Below are positions 9,047 to 18,332 of a stretch of DNA of 64,000 nt, piece by piece; positions within the stretch are counted from its first letter, which is position 1; every line of letters starts with the position of its first letter. Source of the stretch: Dyella acidiphila (GTDB lineage: Bacteria > Pseudomonadota > Gammaproteobacteria > Xanthomonadales > Rhodanobacteraceae); the NCBI RefSeq assembly GCF_014863405.1, contig NZ_JACZZA010000001.1, positions 434,001-498,000 on the forward strand, in the 5' to 3' direction. The position numbers and the translations under genes are program-made. The notes below the pieces were generated by a model. It did not search any database. It was not told the origin of the DNA and saw only the letters and a list, made by a program, of their open reading frames with translations.

Positions 9047-10344
9047 ACCTCGATCTCGCCTGGCGCCTGGCGCGCCTGCATCAGCTGATCCGCCGCGCCT
9101 GGGGCAGCCTTGCGCTGCGCGGTTGGAAAGGCACGCTGCAGCGCGTGGCCGAATCGCTTCGTCCGCAACGCGATGATTCGTCAGCCGCGGCTTGGCCGGC
9201 TGCGCCCGATGCTTGGCAGCCCGGCGATGCCGGTCGGCGCCGCCGCATTCTGGCGGTGGATGCCATGGTGCCCAATCCGGCCCGCGATTCCGGTTCGCTG
9301 CGCCTGTGCATGCTGTTGCAGATCCTGCATCAGGACGGCTGGCACGTGGACCTGCTCGCCGACGATGGCCATGCCACTGCCGCCGACGCCGCGCAGTTGA
9401 GCGCGTATGGCATCCACCTGCATCGCAGCGGCGTGATGCCGTGGCTGCGCCAGCATGGGCAGACCCTGGATGCGGTGCTGCTGTGCCGATTGTCGGTGGC
9501 AGCGCAATATCTGTCGCCGAGCAAGCGGCTGGCGCCCAGGGCGATGCGCATCTTCGATACCGTCGACCTGCATTTCCTGCGCGAAAAGCGCGCGGCGGAA
9601 ATATCCGGCAGCCGCCGCATGCAGCAGCAGTCGGCCGCTTCGCGGCGGCAGGAACTGGCGCTGATCGGCGAGAGCGATATCAGCTTCGTGGTCAGCCCGG
9701 TCGAGCTGGAACTGCTGCGTCAGGAGTTGCCGCACAGCCGGGTCGAGCTGGTCAGCAACATCCACGAGATTCATGGCCGCAGTACGCCGTTCGCCGGCCG
9801 GCGCGATCTATTGTTCGTCGGTGGCTTCGGCCATCCGCCCAACGAAGATGCGATGCGCTGGTTCGTGGCCGAGATCCTGCCCCTGCTGCGTGCACGCGAT
9901 GCAAGCCTGTGCCTGCATATCGCCGGGGACATCGCCCCCGCGGCACAACGCAGCCTGTCTCAGCCCGGCGTGGAAATCCATGGCCGGGTCGACGACCTTT
10001 CAGCACTGATGAACCAATGCAAGGTCTCGGTGGCACCGCTGCGTTTCGGTGCCGGCGTCAAAGGCAAGGTCAATATGGCGATGAGCTACGGCCTGCCCGT
10101 AGTCGTTACGCCGATTGCCGCCGAAGGCATGCATCTGGTCGATGGTGAGGACGCCCTGATCGCCGATAGCGCCGCAGCCTTCGCAGCAGCGATATGGCGC
10201 GTCTACCACGACGAAGCATTGTGGCTGCGGCTCTCCGACAACGGCCTGAGCAGCGTCAAACGCCACTTTTCGCCTGAACTGGCGCGCGCCGCCCTGCACC
10301 GGGCGCTGCCGGCCGCCGCCGCAACGGAACCGCACGCCCCATGA
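9043..10344 (+). CDS. GT4-type glycosyltransferase
   Basis: 433 residues from GTG 9043, which shares bases with the ETF-QO stop codon. The frame is open further upstream, but that part is ETF-QO. Two Rossmann-like halves are seen: an N-terminal one opening RRILAVDAMVPNPARDSGS, and a C-terminal nucleotide-sugar half with DLLFVGGFGHPPNEDA, GVEIHGRVDDLSALM and SVAPLRFGAGVKGKV, then SYGLPVVVTP. This arrangement is typical of GT4 retaining glycosyltransferases that act at the inner cytoplasmic face. It opens a three-gene set with 4-base overlaps ending at 13558. Donor and acceptor are unknown. Confidence 0.85.
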   Translation: MNLDLAWRLARLHQLIRRAWGSLALRGWKGTLQRVAESLRPQRDDSSAAAWPAAPDAWQPGDAGRRRRILAVDAMVPNPARDSGSLRLCMLLQILHQDGWHVDLLADDGHATAADAAQLSAYGIHLHRSGVMPWLRQHGQTLDAVLLCRLSVAAQYLSPSKRLAPRAMRIFDTVDLHFLREKRAAEISGSRRMQQQSAASRRQELALIGESDISFVVSPVELELLRQELPHSRVELVSNIHEIHGRSTPFAGRRDLLFVGGFGHPPNEDAMRWFVAEILPLLRARDASLCLHIAGDIAPAAQRSLSQPGVEIHGRVDDLSALMNQCKVSVAPLRFGAGVKGKVNMAMSYGLPVVVTPIAAEGMHLVDGEDALIADSAAAFAAAIWRVYHDEALWLRLSDNGLSSVKRHFSPELARAALHRALPAAAATEPHAP

Positions 10345-10565
10345 AGCGCCTGCTCCATTTCGCCAAGCAATTCCTCTCCAGGCATCCCGGCCTGCGCCGC
10401 AAAATCGTCAATGCGATCTACCGCATACCGGCGCTCGACATGCGCCTGCGCGCCGTACTTGACCAGCGCGACGAAGCGGCCTGGGCCCGGATCGATCCAG
10501 CCGACCTGCCGGACGATGTGCGCACCGTCTGCATGCGCTTGCGCCAGCGCGTGGAACGCCGATGA
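10341..10565 (+). CDS. Small basic helical protein, probable accessory module of glycosyltransferases
   Basis: 74 residues with ATGA overlaps at both ends, which strongly supports translation. No known family is recognised. It has a basic amphipathic N-terminus (MKRLLHFAKQFLSRHPGLRRK) and a helical C-terminus (RTVCMRLRQRVERR). By eye it resembles residues ~40-110 of the 778-residue glycosyltransferase at 47594-49930 (shared HPGL+R element, then an x-D-L segment and a terminal R-L-(R/L)-(Q/K) helix). It may therefore be a free-standing form of a membrane-binding or partner-binding module used by these enzymes. Confidence 0.7.
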   Translation: MKRLLHFAKQFLSRHPGLRRKIVNAIYRIPALDMRLRAVLDQRDEAAWARIDPADLPDDVRTVCMRLRQRVERR

Positions 10566-13558
10566 AGCTGTTGCTGGATCTCCAGGGCGCGCAAAGCCAG
10601 AGCAGGCATCGCGGCATTGGGCGACATACGCTGGCACTCACCCGCGCATTTCTGACGCGTGCCGGCGCACATGACATTCGACTGCTGTTCAACGCGCGCT
10701 TCGGCGCACCCGCCGACACGCTGATCGCCACGTTGGGCAAGCATGCGCTGCCCGAACGCCGGATCATGCTCGACATGCCCGAAGGCATTCGCGCCCAGCC
10801 AGGCGGCAATACGTGGCTACGGCAGGCGGCGGCATGCACGATGCGGCACGCGATCGAGAACCTCGATGCGGACGCCGTCTGGTACAGCAGCCTGCTCGAA
10901 GGCTACAACGACGACGCGGTACTGCCGGATGCACCGCCTGCCGGCGTGGCCAGCATCGCCACCCTGTACGACGTGATCCCGCTGCACAATCCGGACGCCT
11001 ATCTTGGGCATCCGCGTGTGCGCGAATGGTACGAGCAAAGCCTGCAGCTGCTGCGCCGCTGCGACCTGCTGCTGGCCAGTACCGAATGGGTTCGCCAGGA
11101 CGCGATCGAACGCCTGCAGCTTGCGCCGGAACGCGTCGTCACTGTCGGTGCGGCCGTCGATGAAAGCTTCCGCGCACCCGCGCCGGATCCCGCCGCCAGC
11201 GAAGCGTTATACCGACGGCATGGCATTGTGCGTCCGTTCGTGCTCTACAGCGGCGGCTTCGACGAACGGAAAAATGTCGCGGCCTTGATCGAAGCATTCG
11301 CCGGACTGCCGGAAACACTTCTTCGCAGCCACCAACTGGTGATCGTCGGGCGTGCCAGCGATGACGAGAAAGCGCGACTGGACGACGCGGCACGCAAGGC
11401 CATGCTGCCGGCGGACACGATCATCTATACGGGCTTCGCGCCGGACCAGGAGTTGATCCGGCTGTATGCGGAATGCGCGCTGTTCGTTTTTCCTTCGCTG
11501 CTCGAAGGTTTCGGCCTGCCGCCGCTCGAAGCGATGGCCTGCGGCGCACCGGTGATTGCCAGCCATGCCGCCAGCCTGCCGGAAGTGATCGGCCGCGACG
11601 ATGCGATGTTCGATCCCACTCGCGTGGACAGCATTACCGAAAGGATGGCCGCCGTGCTGGGCAATCCCGCGTTCGCCGCGGAACTTCGCCAGTACGCCCT
11701 GGTGCGGGCAGCGCAATTCAACTGGAATACGGTCGCCGGCCGGGTGCTGGACGCGATCCAGGATTGCATGCAACGGCGTACGCCGCGCGCGGCAACGTCC
11801 GCGCCCGCAACACCAGCACGCATTACCTGCGTACGTGCCGGCGACACGCCACTGCCAGGCTGGCTCGATGAACTTGCCGCAGAGGTCGTCACCCCGGCGA
11901 GTCTGCCCGCAGGCAGCGACACCCAGCAGCTGCTCTATCTGGCGGAAGCCGATACCGCGGCCCAGCTCGAGCCGCTTATGCAGATGCATCCCGGCGTAGT
12001 GCTGACGCAAGAGAAACTGCAGCAGGTGACGGCCGCGCCCGCAGCAGCTGTGTTGCAGGCGGCGTATGAAGCCGGCGGATATGCCGCTTTGCTGGCCATG
12101 CACAACGGCGGCACGCAGGCGACCGATCCGCGACTGATACCACTGCTCAAACACTCACTGGCCGTGCTGTGCACGGATCCCGCCATCGCGCAGCAGCTGC
12201 GTGACCAGGCCAGCGCCATCGCGCTGCCGCCGATCGCCGACTTGCCGGCAGATGGCGCCGCCACGATCTGCGCCGAGCGCGTGGCGCACGCCTATGCCAC
12301 GCACCCGCTGGCACGCGAAGCGCAACTGTTCGATGCGATTGCAGCGATCGACGGCAAGCCCAATGAGCACGACCTGGCCGCCATCGCCGCCACCATCGTG
12401 GCGGCACGTGCCCCCGGGCCCATGCGCCGATGGCTGGTGGATGTCAGCAGCATCGCCGCGCAGGACATTCGCACCGGCGTGCAGCGAGTGGTCCGCAATA
12501 CGCTGTTGCATTGGCTGAAAACGCCACCCGCCGGCGTGCGCATCGAACCGGTGCGCTTCAGCGGCGGCCGCTACCGCTATGCACGCGGCTACACGCTCGA
12601 CCTGCTCGGCCTGACCGGCCTTGTGCTGCCGGACGAAGCGGCGGAGATCGCTGCCGGCGACAGCTTCGTCGGTCTCGACTGGGCGATGGATACCATCGCG
12701 CAAGCCGAGCCGCAGCTGCGCGACTGGCATCGCCGCGGCGCGAGCCTGCATTTCCTGGTGCACGACCTGCTGCCGATGGCGTTGCCGGACATGTTCCATC
12801 CTTACGCGCGCGGCCGCTTCGAAGACTGGCTGCAGCGCATCGCATGCATCGCCGACCAGCTGGTCTGCGTTTCGCGCGCCACCGCCAGCGACCTGCGTCG
12901 CTGGCTGGCTGCGCAGGCGCTCGATTACCAATTCGGCGCGGTACCCGTCATCAGCGCATCGCCGCTTGGCGTCGACGCCCTGCTCGGCCAAGGCACGGCA
13001 AACCTGCGCCAGCCATTGGCCACTGCCACGCAGACGCGTCCCACGCTGCTGATGGTGGGAACCATCGAACCGCGCAAGGGCTACGACCAGGCGCTGGAAG
13101 CCTGCGAAGCGCTGTGGAATGCCGGTGTCGATGTCAATCTGCTGATCGTCGGCAAGTTCGGCTGGCTGATGGAAACGTTTCGGACGAGCGCCGAGAGCCA
13201 TGCCCAGCGTGGGCAGCGGCTGTTCTGGATCGACGATGCCGGCGATGCGGAGCTGGATGCGATCTATCGCGCAAGCACGCTGTTGCTGGCCGCCTCCTGG
13301 GGCGAAGGCTATGGCTTGCCGCTGATCGAGGCGGCGCGGCGCGGACTGCCGGTGATCGCCCGCGACATCCCCGTATTCCGTGAAGTGATGGGCGAACAGG
13401 CGCAGTACTTCACTGCACCGACGGCGGCCGAACTCGCGGCCGCATTGCGCCAGGCGCTGGCCTCGCCGCCGTCCGCCGCCGCCACCGTTGCCTGGCCGTC
13501 CTGGGCAGAGAGTGCGGCCGGCATGGCCCACACCGTTGCCGCGCTGCCGCGGGCCTGA
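10562..13558 (+). CDS. Bifunctional glycosyltransferase with two GT4 modules
   Basis: 998 residues. Module A (~1-400) starts LLLDLQGAQSQSRHRGIGRH and has GGFDERKNVAALIEAF and the E-x7-E site LLEGFGLPPLEAMACG. A spacer of ~210 residues without recognised motifs follows. Module C (~621-998) starts RRWLVDVSSIAAQDIRTGVQ and has MVGTIEPRKGYDQAL and the E-x7-E site WGEGYGLPLIEAARRG. Fused GT4 modules of this kind occur in WbdA-type O-antigen polymerising mannosyltransferases, each module making one linkage. Module order A-C is shared with the larger A-B-C protein at 56270-60004. It likely adds deoxymannose-type residues to a lipid-linked chain; sugar identity is inference. Confidence 0.88.
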   Translation: MKLLLDLQGAQSQSRHRGIGRHTLALTRAFLTRAGAHDIRLLFNARFGAPADTLIATLGKHALPERRIMLDMPEGIRAQPGGNTWLRQAAACTMRHAIENLDADAVWYSSLLEGYNDDAVLPDAPPAGVASIATLYDVIPLHNPDAYLGHPRVREWYEQSLQLLRRCDLLLASTEWVRQDAIERLQLAPERVVTVGAAVDESFRAPAPDPAASEALYRRHGIVRPFVLYSGGFDERKNVAALIEAFAGLPETLLRSHQLVIVGRASDDEKARLDDAARKAMLPADTIIYTGFAPDQELIRLYAECALFVFPSLLEGFGLPPLEAMACGAPVIASHAASLPEVIGRDDAMFDPTRVDSITERMAAVLGNPAFAAELRQYALVRAAQFNWNTVAGRVLDAIQDCMQRRTPRAATSAPATPARITCVRAGDTPLPGWLDELAAEVVTPASLPAGSDTQQLLYLAEADTAAQLEPLMQMHPGVVLTQEKLQQVTAAPAAAVLQAAYEAGGYAALLAMHNGGTQATDPRLIPLLKHSLAVLCTDPAIAQQLRDQASAIALPPIADLPADGAATICAERVAHAYATHPLAREAQLFDAIAAIDGKPNEHDLAAIAATIVAARAPGPMRRWLVDVSSIAAQDIRTGVQRVVRNTLLHWLKTPPAGVRIEPVRFSGGRYRYARGYTLDLLGLTGLVLPDEAAEIAAGDSFVGLDWAMDTIAQAEPQLRDWHRRGASLHFLVHDLLPMALPDMFHPYARGRFEDWLQRIACIADQLVCVSRATASDLRRWLAAQALDYQFGAVPVISASPLGVDALLGQGTANLRQPLATATQTRPTLLMVGTIEPRKGYDQALEACEALWNAGVDVNLLIVGKFGWLMETFRTSAESHAQRGQRLFWIDDAGDAELDAIYRASTLLLAASWGEGYGLPLIEAARRGLPVIARDIPVFREVMGEQAQYFTAPTAAELAAALRQALASPPSAAATVAWPSWAESAAGMAHTVAALPRA

Positions 13559-13562
13559 AGCC

Positions 13563-13594
13563 GGCCCAACCATGCGCGTCCGCATGGTTGGGCC
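13563..13594 (+). terminator. Long hairpin between the glycosyltransferase operon and etfB
   Basis: Perfect 14-bp stem GGCCCAACCATGCG/CGCATGGTTGGGCC with loop CGTC, five bases after the stop of the bifunctional glycosyltransferase. There is no T-tract after it; a TAGAAT hexamer (13603-13608) that may be the etfB -10 follows. It probably separates the two transcripts. Confidence 0.65.
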
Positions 13595-13664
13595 AATCCG
13601 GTTAGAATGCCCGTTTGCACAGCAATCCCATACGCCCGCGGGCGTCCGGTAGAAGGAAACGCAG

Positions 13665-14411
13665 ATGAAGATTCTGGTCGGCTACAAGCGCGTGGTGGAC
13701 TACAACGTCCGCATCCAGGTCAAACCCGACGGCACCGGCGTGGTGACCGACGGCGTGAAACTCTCGGCAAACCCTTTTGACGACATCGCGCTGGAAGAGG
13801 CATTGCGCCTGCGCGAGAAAGGCGTCGCCGAAGAAGTGGTGCTGGTGGGCATCGGCCCCGCCGACCTTACCGCGCATCTGCGCAACGGCCTGGCGATGGG
13901 CGCCAACCGCGCCATCCATGTGGTGACCGCCGATGCCGTGCAGCCGCTTACCGCCGCACGCACGCTGTTGAAGCTGGTGGAGAAGGAACAGCCGGGCCTG
14001 GTCATTCTGGGCAAGCAGGCCATCGATGATGACGCCAACCAGACCGGCCAGATGCTGGCCGCGCTGTGGGATCGTCCGCAGGCCACCTTTGCCGGCAAGG
14101 TCGAGATTGCCGGCGGCAAGGCCACCGTGACGCGCGAAGTCGACGCTGGCCTGGAAACGATCGAAGCCGAACTTCCCGCCGTGATCACCACCGACCTGCG
14201 CTTGAACGAGCCGCGCTTTATCAAGCTGCCGGACATCATGAAGGCCAAGTCCAAGCCGATCGACACGATCGAGTTTGCGTCGCTGGGCGTCGATACGCAC
14301 GACCAGCTCAAGACCACCCACTACGCCGCACCAGCCAAGCGCAGCAAGGGCGTGATGGTGAAGGACGCGGCCGAACTGGTCGCCGCACTCAAGCAGAAAG
14401 GTCTGCTCTAA
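13665..14411 (+). CDS. etfB: Electron transfer flavoprotein beta subunit
   Basis: 248 residues, full family length, with ribosome site GAAGGAAA before ATG 13665. It opens MKILVGYKRVVDYNV and has the family segments NPFDDIALEEALRLRE and LVILGKQAIDDDANQTGQML (the AMP-binding region). With etfA it forms the soluble FAD heterodimer that carries electrons from acyl-CoA and other dehydrogenases to ETF-QO. etfA starts 27 bases downstream. The pair marks the conserved left border of the variable polysaccharide locus. Confidence 0.98.
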   Translation: MKILVGYKRVVDYNVRIQVKPDGTGVVTDGVKLSANPFDDIALEEALRLREKGVAEEVVLVGIGPADLTAHLRNGLAMGANRAIHVVTADAVQPLTAARTLLKLVEKEQPGLVILGKQAIDDDANQTGQMLAALWDRPQATFAGKVEIAGGKATVTREVDAGLETIEAELPAVITTDLRLNEPRFIKLPDIMKAKSKPIDTIEFASLGVDTHDQLKTTHYAAPAKRSKGVMVKDAAELVAALKQKGLL

Positions 14412-14438
14412 GCAGCCGCCTGGACGAAGGAGACACCC

Positions 14439-15383
14439 ATGAGCAAGATCCTGGTTATCGCCGAACATCTGGACGGCAAGCTGAACCCCTCCACCGCCCG
14501 CGCCGTCAGCGCCGCCGTGGCAGTGAAACCCGAAGCCATCGATGTGCTGGTACTCAGCGACAAGGTCGACGCCATCGCCGCCGAAGCCGCCAAGATCGAG
14601 GGCGTCAGCCGCGTGCTTACCGTTGCGCGCAGCGAAAACGCACATCCGCTGGCCGCCGTACTGGCCCCGCAGATCGCCAAGGCCGCAGCCGGCTACAGCC
14701 ACGTCTTCGCGCCCTCCACCACCTTCGGCAAGGACGTCGCACCGCGCGTCGCCGCCCTGCTGGGCGTCGCCCAGCTCAGCGATGTGATGAGCGTGGAAGG
14801 CAGCCATACCTTCAAGCGCCCGATCTACGCCGGCAACGCCATCATCACGGTGGAAGTCGATGCCGCGCATGCAGTAGTCGCCACCATCCGCACCGCCTCC
14901 TGGCCGGCCGCGGCGAGCGGCGCCGGCAACGCCGCCATCGAAGCGATCAACCTCGATGTGACGCTGCCCAGCCACACGCGCTTCGTCGAGCTCAAGCAGG
15001 GCAAGAGCGATCGTCCGGACCTGCAGAGCGCAGGCAAGGTCGTGTCGGGCGGCCGTGGCGTGGGCTCGAAGGAAAACTTCGAGATCATCTACAAGCTGGC
15101 CGACAAAATCGGCGCGGCCGTGGGTGCATCGCGCGCCGCGGTGGATGCCGGCTACGTACCCAACGAGCTGCAGGTGGGCCAGACCGGCAAAATCATCGCG
15201 CCGGAGCTGTATATGGCGATCGGCATTTCCGGCGCAATCCAGCATCTGACCGGCATCAAGGACGCCGGCACCATCGTGGCCATCAACAAGGACGCCGAAG
15301 CGCCGATCTTCGAGATCGCCGACATCGGCCTGGTCGGCGATCTGTTCAAGCTGATTCCCGAGCTGGAACAGGCGATCGGCTGA
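14439..15383 (+). CDS. etfA: Electron transfer flavoprotein alpha subunit
   Basis: 314 residues, full length. Typical segments are [18 protein letters not shown], the FAD-binding [15 protein letters not shown] and [20 protein letters not shown], then [20 protein letters not shown]. It binds FAD and shuttles electrons to ETF-QO. Translated right after etfB with GAAGGAGA as ribosome site. In Xanthomonas the O-antigen locus begins next to this gene, and the same holds here. Confidence 0.98.
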   Translation: MSKILVIAEHLDGKLNPSTARAVSAAVAVKPEAIDVLVLSDKVDAIAAEAAKIEGVSRVLTVARSENAHPLAAVLAPQIAKAAAGYSHVFAPSTTFGKDVAPRVAALLGVAQLSDVMSVEGSHTFKRPIYAGNAIITVEVDAAHAVVATIRTASWPAAASGAGNAAIEAINLDVTLPSHTRFVELKQGKSDRPDLQSAGKVVSGGRGVGSKENFEIIYKLADKIGAAVGASRAAVDAGYVPNELQVGQTGKIIAPELYMAIGISGAIQHLTGIKDAGTIVAINKDAEAPIFEIADIGLVGDLFKLIPELEQAIG

Positions 15384-15392
15384 TCTGCCTCC

Positions 15393-15418
15393 GTGCGCCG
15401 GGCCGAAACCCGGCGCAC
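15393..15418 (+). terminator. Terminator-like hairpin after etfA
   Basis: Perfect 10-bp stem GTGCGCCGGG/CCCGGCGCAC with loop CCGAAA, 9 bases after the etfA stop. No T-tract follows, as often in high-GC genomes. Confidence 0.65.
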
Positions 15419-15586
15419 GACGCGCAAGCTTCACGCGGTCGGCACCCGCTGCTCCGAACGTGTTCGCGTTTACGCTACGGAAGGCGGTAGGCGTTAGCCC
15501 GAGGTCCGGGATACATCCGGCATCTGGCCGTAATCACGCATACCCTTTATTTTCGCAAACTCGTTTCCAGGCGCCCCATACCAAGC

Positions 15587-17110
15587 ATGCATCGCGGACA
15601 CCCGAGTCAGCCCGCCACCGCCGCCTCCGTTACCAGGGACATCAGCGCGTTCTGGCTGATCGCCATGGGCGTGCTCGCCGGCGTGGTGTTTCCCCTGACC
15701 AGTCTGCTCGCCGCCAAACAGAATGCCGACGGGATTCTGCCCGCGCTGATGTCCACCCAGAAATTGACCTGGTATTACTGGGACCAGGACCGCTTTCTCA
15801 ATCTGCTCCCCGCACTGGCCTGGCCCATCCCGGACGTGGAATGGAATCTGCGCCTGCAAGTTTTCCTGCGCGCGTTTTTTTCCTTTCTGGCGCCGCTGGG
15901 CATTTTGTATTTTTTCAGTCAATCGCGGCGCTTGCTGATTCCCGCGGTTGCGCTGGCAAACTGCATCATGGGGCTGAGCTTTGCTTGGCCGGCCCTGTTC
16001 AATCTGTATGTGGAATGCAATCCGTTCGGCACCTCCATGACCTTGCTGGCACTGGCGCTGTTTACCCTGCGCCGCGGCGAGGGGCGAATCGGCTGGCTGC
16101 TTTTGTCAGTGTTGATCGGCACCGTGGCATACGCCACCAATATCGCGTTGCTGGCCATGTCCCTGCCGCTGATCGGCCTGAGCTGGGTAACCGGAACGCT
16201 GCCGCGCAAGCAGGCGTTTACGTTCCTGCTCATCAACATCGCCAGCATCGTGCTTGCCTACCTGCACTCTAAACACTTCGGCAGCGGCCTGACCCCGATC
16301 AACGAGCTGGCCATTTCCTGGGAAGCCATCAAGGCGGGCTATCAATCGGTTGCTGCCAACGTGTCGACGGCGGCGCTGCTGGTGCTGAGCGTATGCGCCA
16401 TGGCGTGGGGGATCTATGCAAAAGCGCCGCATCGCTATGCCATCGTGTTGCTGGTGCTCGGCTCGGCCGCGCTGGTGGGGGTGCTCTCCTGCTCGATCTG
16501 GCCCCAAATAAACACCTATCACATCCGCTATTACATCGTCTTTCTTATCGCCATCGTGGCCGCAGACAGCTATCTCATCGTGCATGGCCTGCTCTCGCTG
16601 CGAAAGCTGCCTATTCCCGTGCTACCCGTAGCCGCGGGCCTGCTGTGCGTGGAAATCTTCATCGGCCTGCATGGCTTCTCCAGCAACTATTCCAAACTTG
16701 TCGACAATATGTGGCTGCCGCGCTCGCAGGCGGTGGCCCAAACCGCCCATGCGCAGCATGCGCAGCTGATCATCGGCGACTACTGGGAGGCATGGCCTGC
16801 CGCGTTCGAAGCGAATGCATTGTTCCCGCAGTGGAAAAACCGCTATGCGCAAACCTATGGCGCCAGCTGGCGGGCTGCCATATTGAGTGCGCGCATCCAG
16901 CGGATCGCCGGCCAGCATGGCATTCGCGCACTGTGCATGAAGAACGATCTGGCCTTCTGCCAGAGCATGACCACCATGGCCATGCATGTGCAGGCGACTA
17001 TCGTGCCCGGCACGGTGCAGGACATCACCGTGGCCGGCGTTCCGATGCTGCTGATGAACGTGACCCTGGCGTCCTTCGATTCCCTGCGCACCACGCCCAC
17101 GACACATTGA
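15587..17110 (+). CDS. Polytopic membrane protein, possible GT-C glycosyltransferase
   Basis: 507 residues with about ten hydrophobic segments between residues ~22 and 370 (for example IAMGVLAGVVFPLTSLLA, AAGLLCVEIFIGLHG), then a ~135-residue soluble C-terminal part. The loop after the first membrane helix contains YYWDQDRF, acidic residues placed as in the catalytic first loop of GT-C enzymes. No named family is recognised. GT-C proteins transfer sugars from polyprenyl-phosphate donors on the periplasmic side. It sits directly after etfA and converges on the aminotransferase gene with a 23-base gap. Membrane location is certain; the catalytic role is a guess from context. Confidence 0.65.
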   Translation: MHRGHPSQPATAASVTRDISAFWLIAMGVLAGVVFPLTSLLAAKQNADGILPALMSTQKLTWYYWDQDRFLNLLPALAWPIPDVEWNLRLQVFLRAFFSFLAPLGILYFFSQSRRLLIPAVALANCIMGLSFAWPALFNLYVECNPFGTSMTLLALALFTLRRGEGRIGWLLLSVLIGTVAYATNIALLAMSLPLIGLSWVTGTLPRKQAFTFLLINIASIVLAYLHSKHFGSGLTPINELAISWEAIKAGYQSVAANVSTAALLVLSVCAMAWGIYAKAPHRYAIVLLVLGSAALVGVLSCSIWPQINTYHIRYYIVFLIAIVAADSYLIVHGLLSLRKLPIPVLPVAAGLLCVEIFIGLHGFSSNYSKLVDNMWLPRSQAVAQTAHAQHAQLIIGDYWEAWPAAFEANALFPQWKNRYAQTYGASWRAAILSARIQRIAGQHGIRALCMKNDLAFCQSMTTMAMHVQATIVPGTVQDITVAGVPMLLMNVTLASFDSLRTTPTTH

Positions 17111-17133
17111 GCGGCCGGCAGCGGCTGGCGGCT

Positions 17134-18306
17134 TCAGCGGCCGAGTATGCGGCGCACCGCCGCTACGACCCGCTCCACGTCGCCGTCGGCCAGGGCCGGC
17201 GACAAGGGCAGGCTGACTGTTTCGCGCCCCAGTTTCAGCGCATGCGGCCATTGCTCCGGACGCCAGCCGAACCGCTCCTGATAATAGGGGTGCTCGGGAA
17301 TGGACAGGTAATGCACACCCGTGCCGATGCGCGCGGCGTTCATCGCATCGAGGAACGGGTCCCGCTCGATGCCACAGCGCGCTGCATCCACCATCACGGT
17401 ATACAAATGCCGGCCGTGGCGCGTGTCCGCCGCGGCCGCGGCCGGCAAGCCCAGCGGAAGCTCGGCCAGGGCCTGGTCGTAGCGCTGCCAGATCGCCTCG
17501 CGGCGCCGCCAATTCTGCTCGACCCGCGCAAGCTGATGCAGTCCTAGCGCCGCCTGCAGGTCCATCATGTTGTATTTGAAGCCGCACTCGACGACCTGGT
17601 AGTGCTTGTAGCCTTTGTCGCCGAAGCGATGCCAGGCGTCCTTGCTCATGCCGTGCAAGGCGAGGATGCGCGCACGCGCGACCTGCTCTTCGCTGCGGCC
17701 AAGGATCATGCCGCCCTCGCCGGTCACCACGTTCTTGGTGACATAGAAGCTGTAGCAACCGAAGTCGCCGAAGGTGCCCAGCGACTGGCCCTGGAACTGC
17801 GCCTCCACTGCATGCGCACAGTCCTCGATCACCACCAGATCGTGCTTGCGCGCAATCGCCATGATCCGGTCCATCTCGCACGGGCGCCCGGCGAAATGCA
17901 CCGGCAGGATCGCCCGCGTGCGCGGCGTGATCGCCGCTTCGATGGCGGCCGGATCGATGTTCTGGGTCAGCGGATCGACATCCGCCAGCACCGGCACCAG
18001 CCCGGCATGCACGATCGCGTTGACGGTGGCGCAGAAGGTCAGCGGCGTGGTGATGACTTCCGCGCCCGGCTCGATACCTGCCGCCAGCATGCTCACGTGC
18101 AGCGCCGCCGTGCACGAATTGACGGCCGCCACGCGCGGCTCCTGCACACCGCGGAATGCGGCGAATTGCTGCTCGAACTGCGCCACCCGCGGCCCGGTGC
18201 CAAGCCAGCCGGAACGCAGGCAGGCGACCACTTCCTCGATCTCGGCCTCGCCGATCTGCGGCGCGCCGAACACCAGGAAAGGCAACGATTCGGATTCGGC
18301 ACTCAT
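17134..18306 (-). CDS. DegT/DnrJ/EryC1/StrS-family sugar aminotransferase
   Basis: 390 residues. This PLP-dependent family aminates nucleotide-linked keto-sugars. The PLP lysine is Lys191 in FYVTKNVVTGEGG, with the preceding EDCAHAVEA motif that stacks and binds the cofactor, and N-terminal GWLGTGPRVAQFEQQFA. It is the last gene of a minus-strand set after cysD and cysNC (26-base gap), so it may be cotranscribed with them. Its DCAHA motif differs from the DAAEA motif of the perosamine synthase at 38662-39762, so the substrate is probably different. No dehydratase giving its 4- or 3-keto substrate lies next to it. Confidence 0.9.
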   Translation of the reverse strand: MSAESESLPFLVFGAPQIGEAEIEEVVACLRSGWLGTGPRVAQFEQQFAAFRGVQEPRVAAVNSCTAALHVSMLAAGIEPGAEVITTPLTFCATVNAIVHAGLVPVLADVDPLTQNIDPAAIEAAITPRTRAILPVHFAGRPCEMDRIMAIARKHDLVVIEDCAHAVEAQFQGQSLGTFGDFGCYSFYVTKNVVTGEGGMILGRSEEQVARARILALHGMSKDAWHRFGDKGYKHYQVVECGFKYNMMDLQAALGLHQLARVEQNWRRREAIWQRYDQALAELPLGLPAAAAADTRHGRHLYTVMVDAARCGIERDPFLDAMNAARIGTGVHYLSIPEHPYYQERFGWRPEQWPHALKLGRETVSLPLSPALADGDVERVVAAVRRILGR

Positions 18307-18332
18307 AGGCGGCTTGATACACGCATGACGGC

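Noticed and set aside
12155-13585. Long minus-strand open frame (476 codons) opposite the bifunctional glycosyltransferase
   Set aside because: High-GC shadow frame; composition is Arg/Gly/Gln/His-rich with no family motifs, while the plus strand encodes clear GT4 modules with coupled start.
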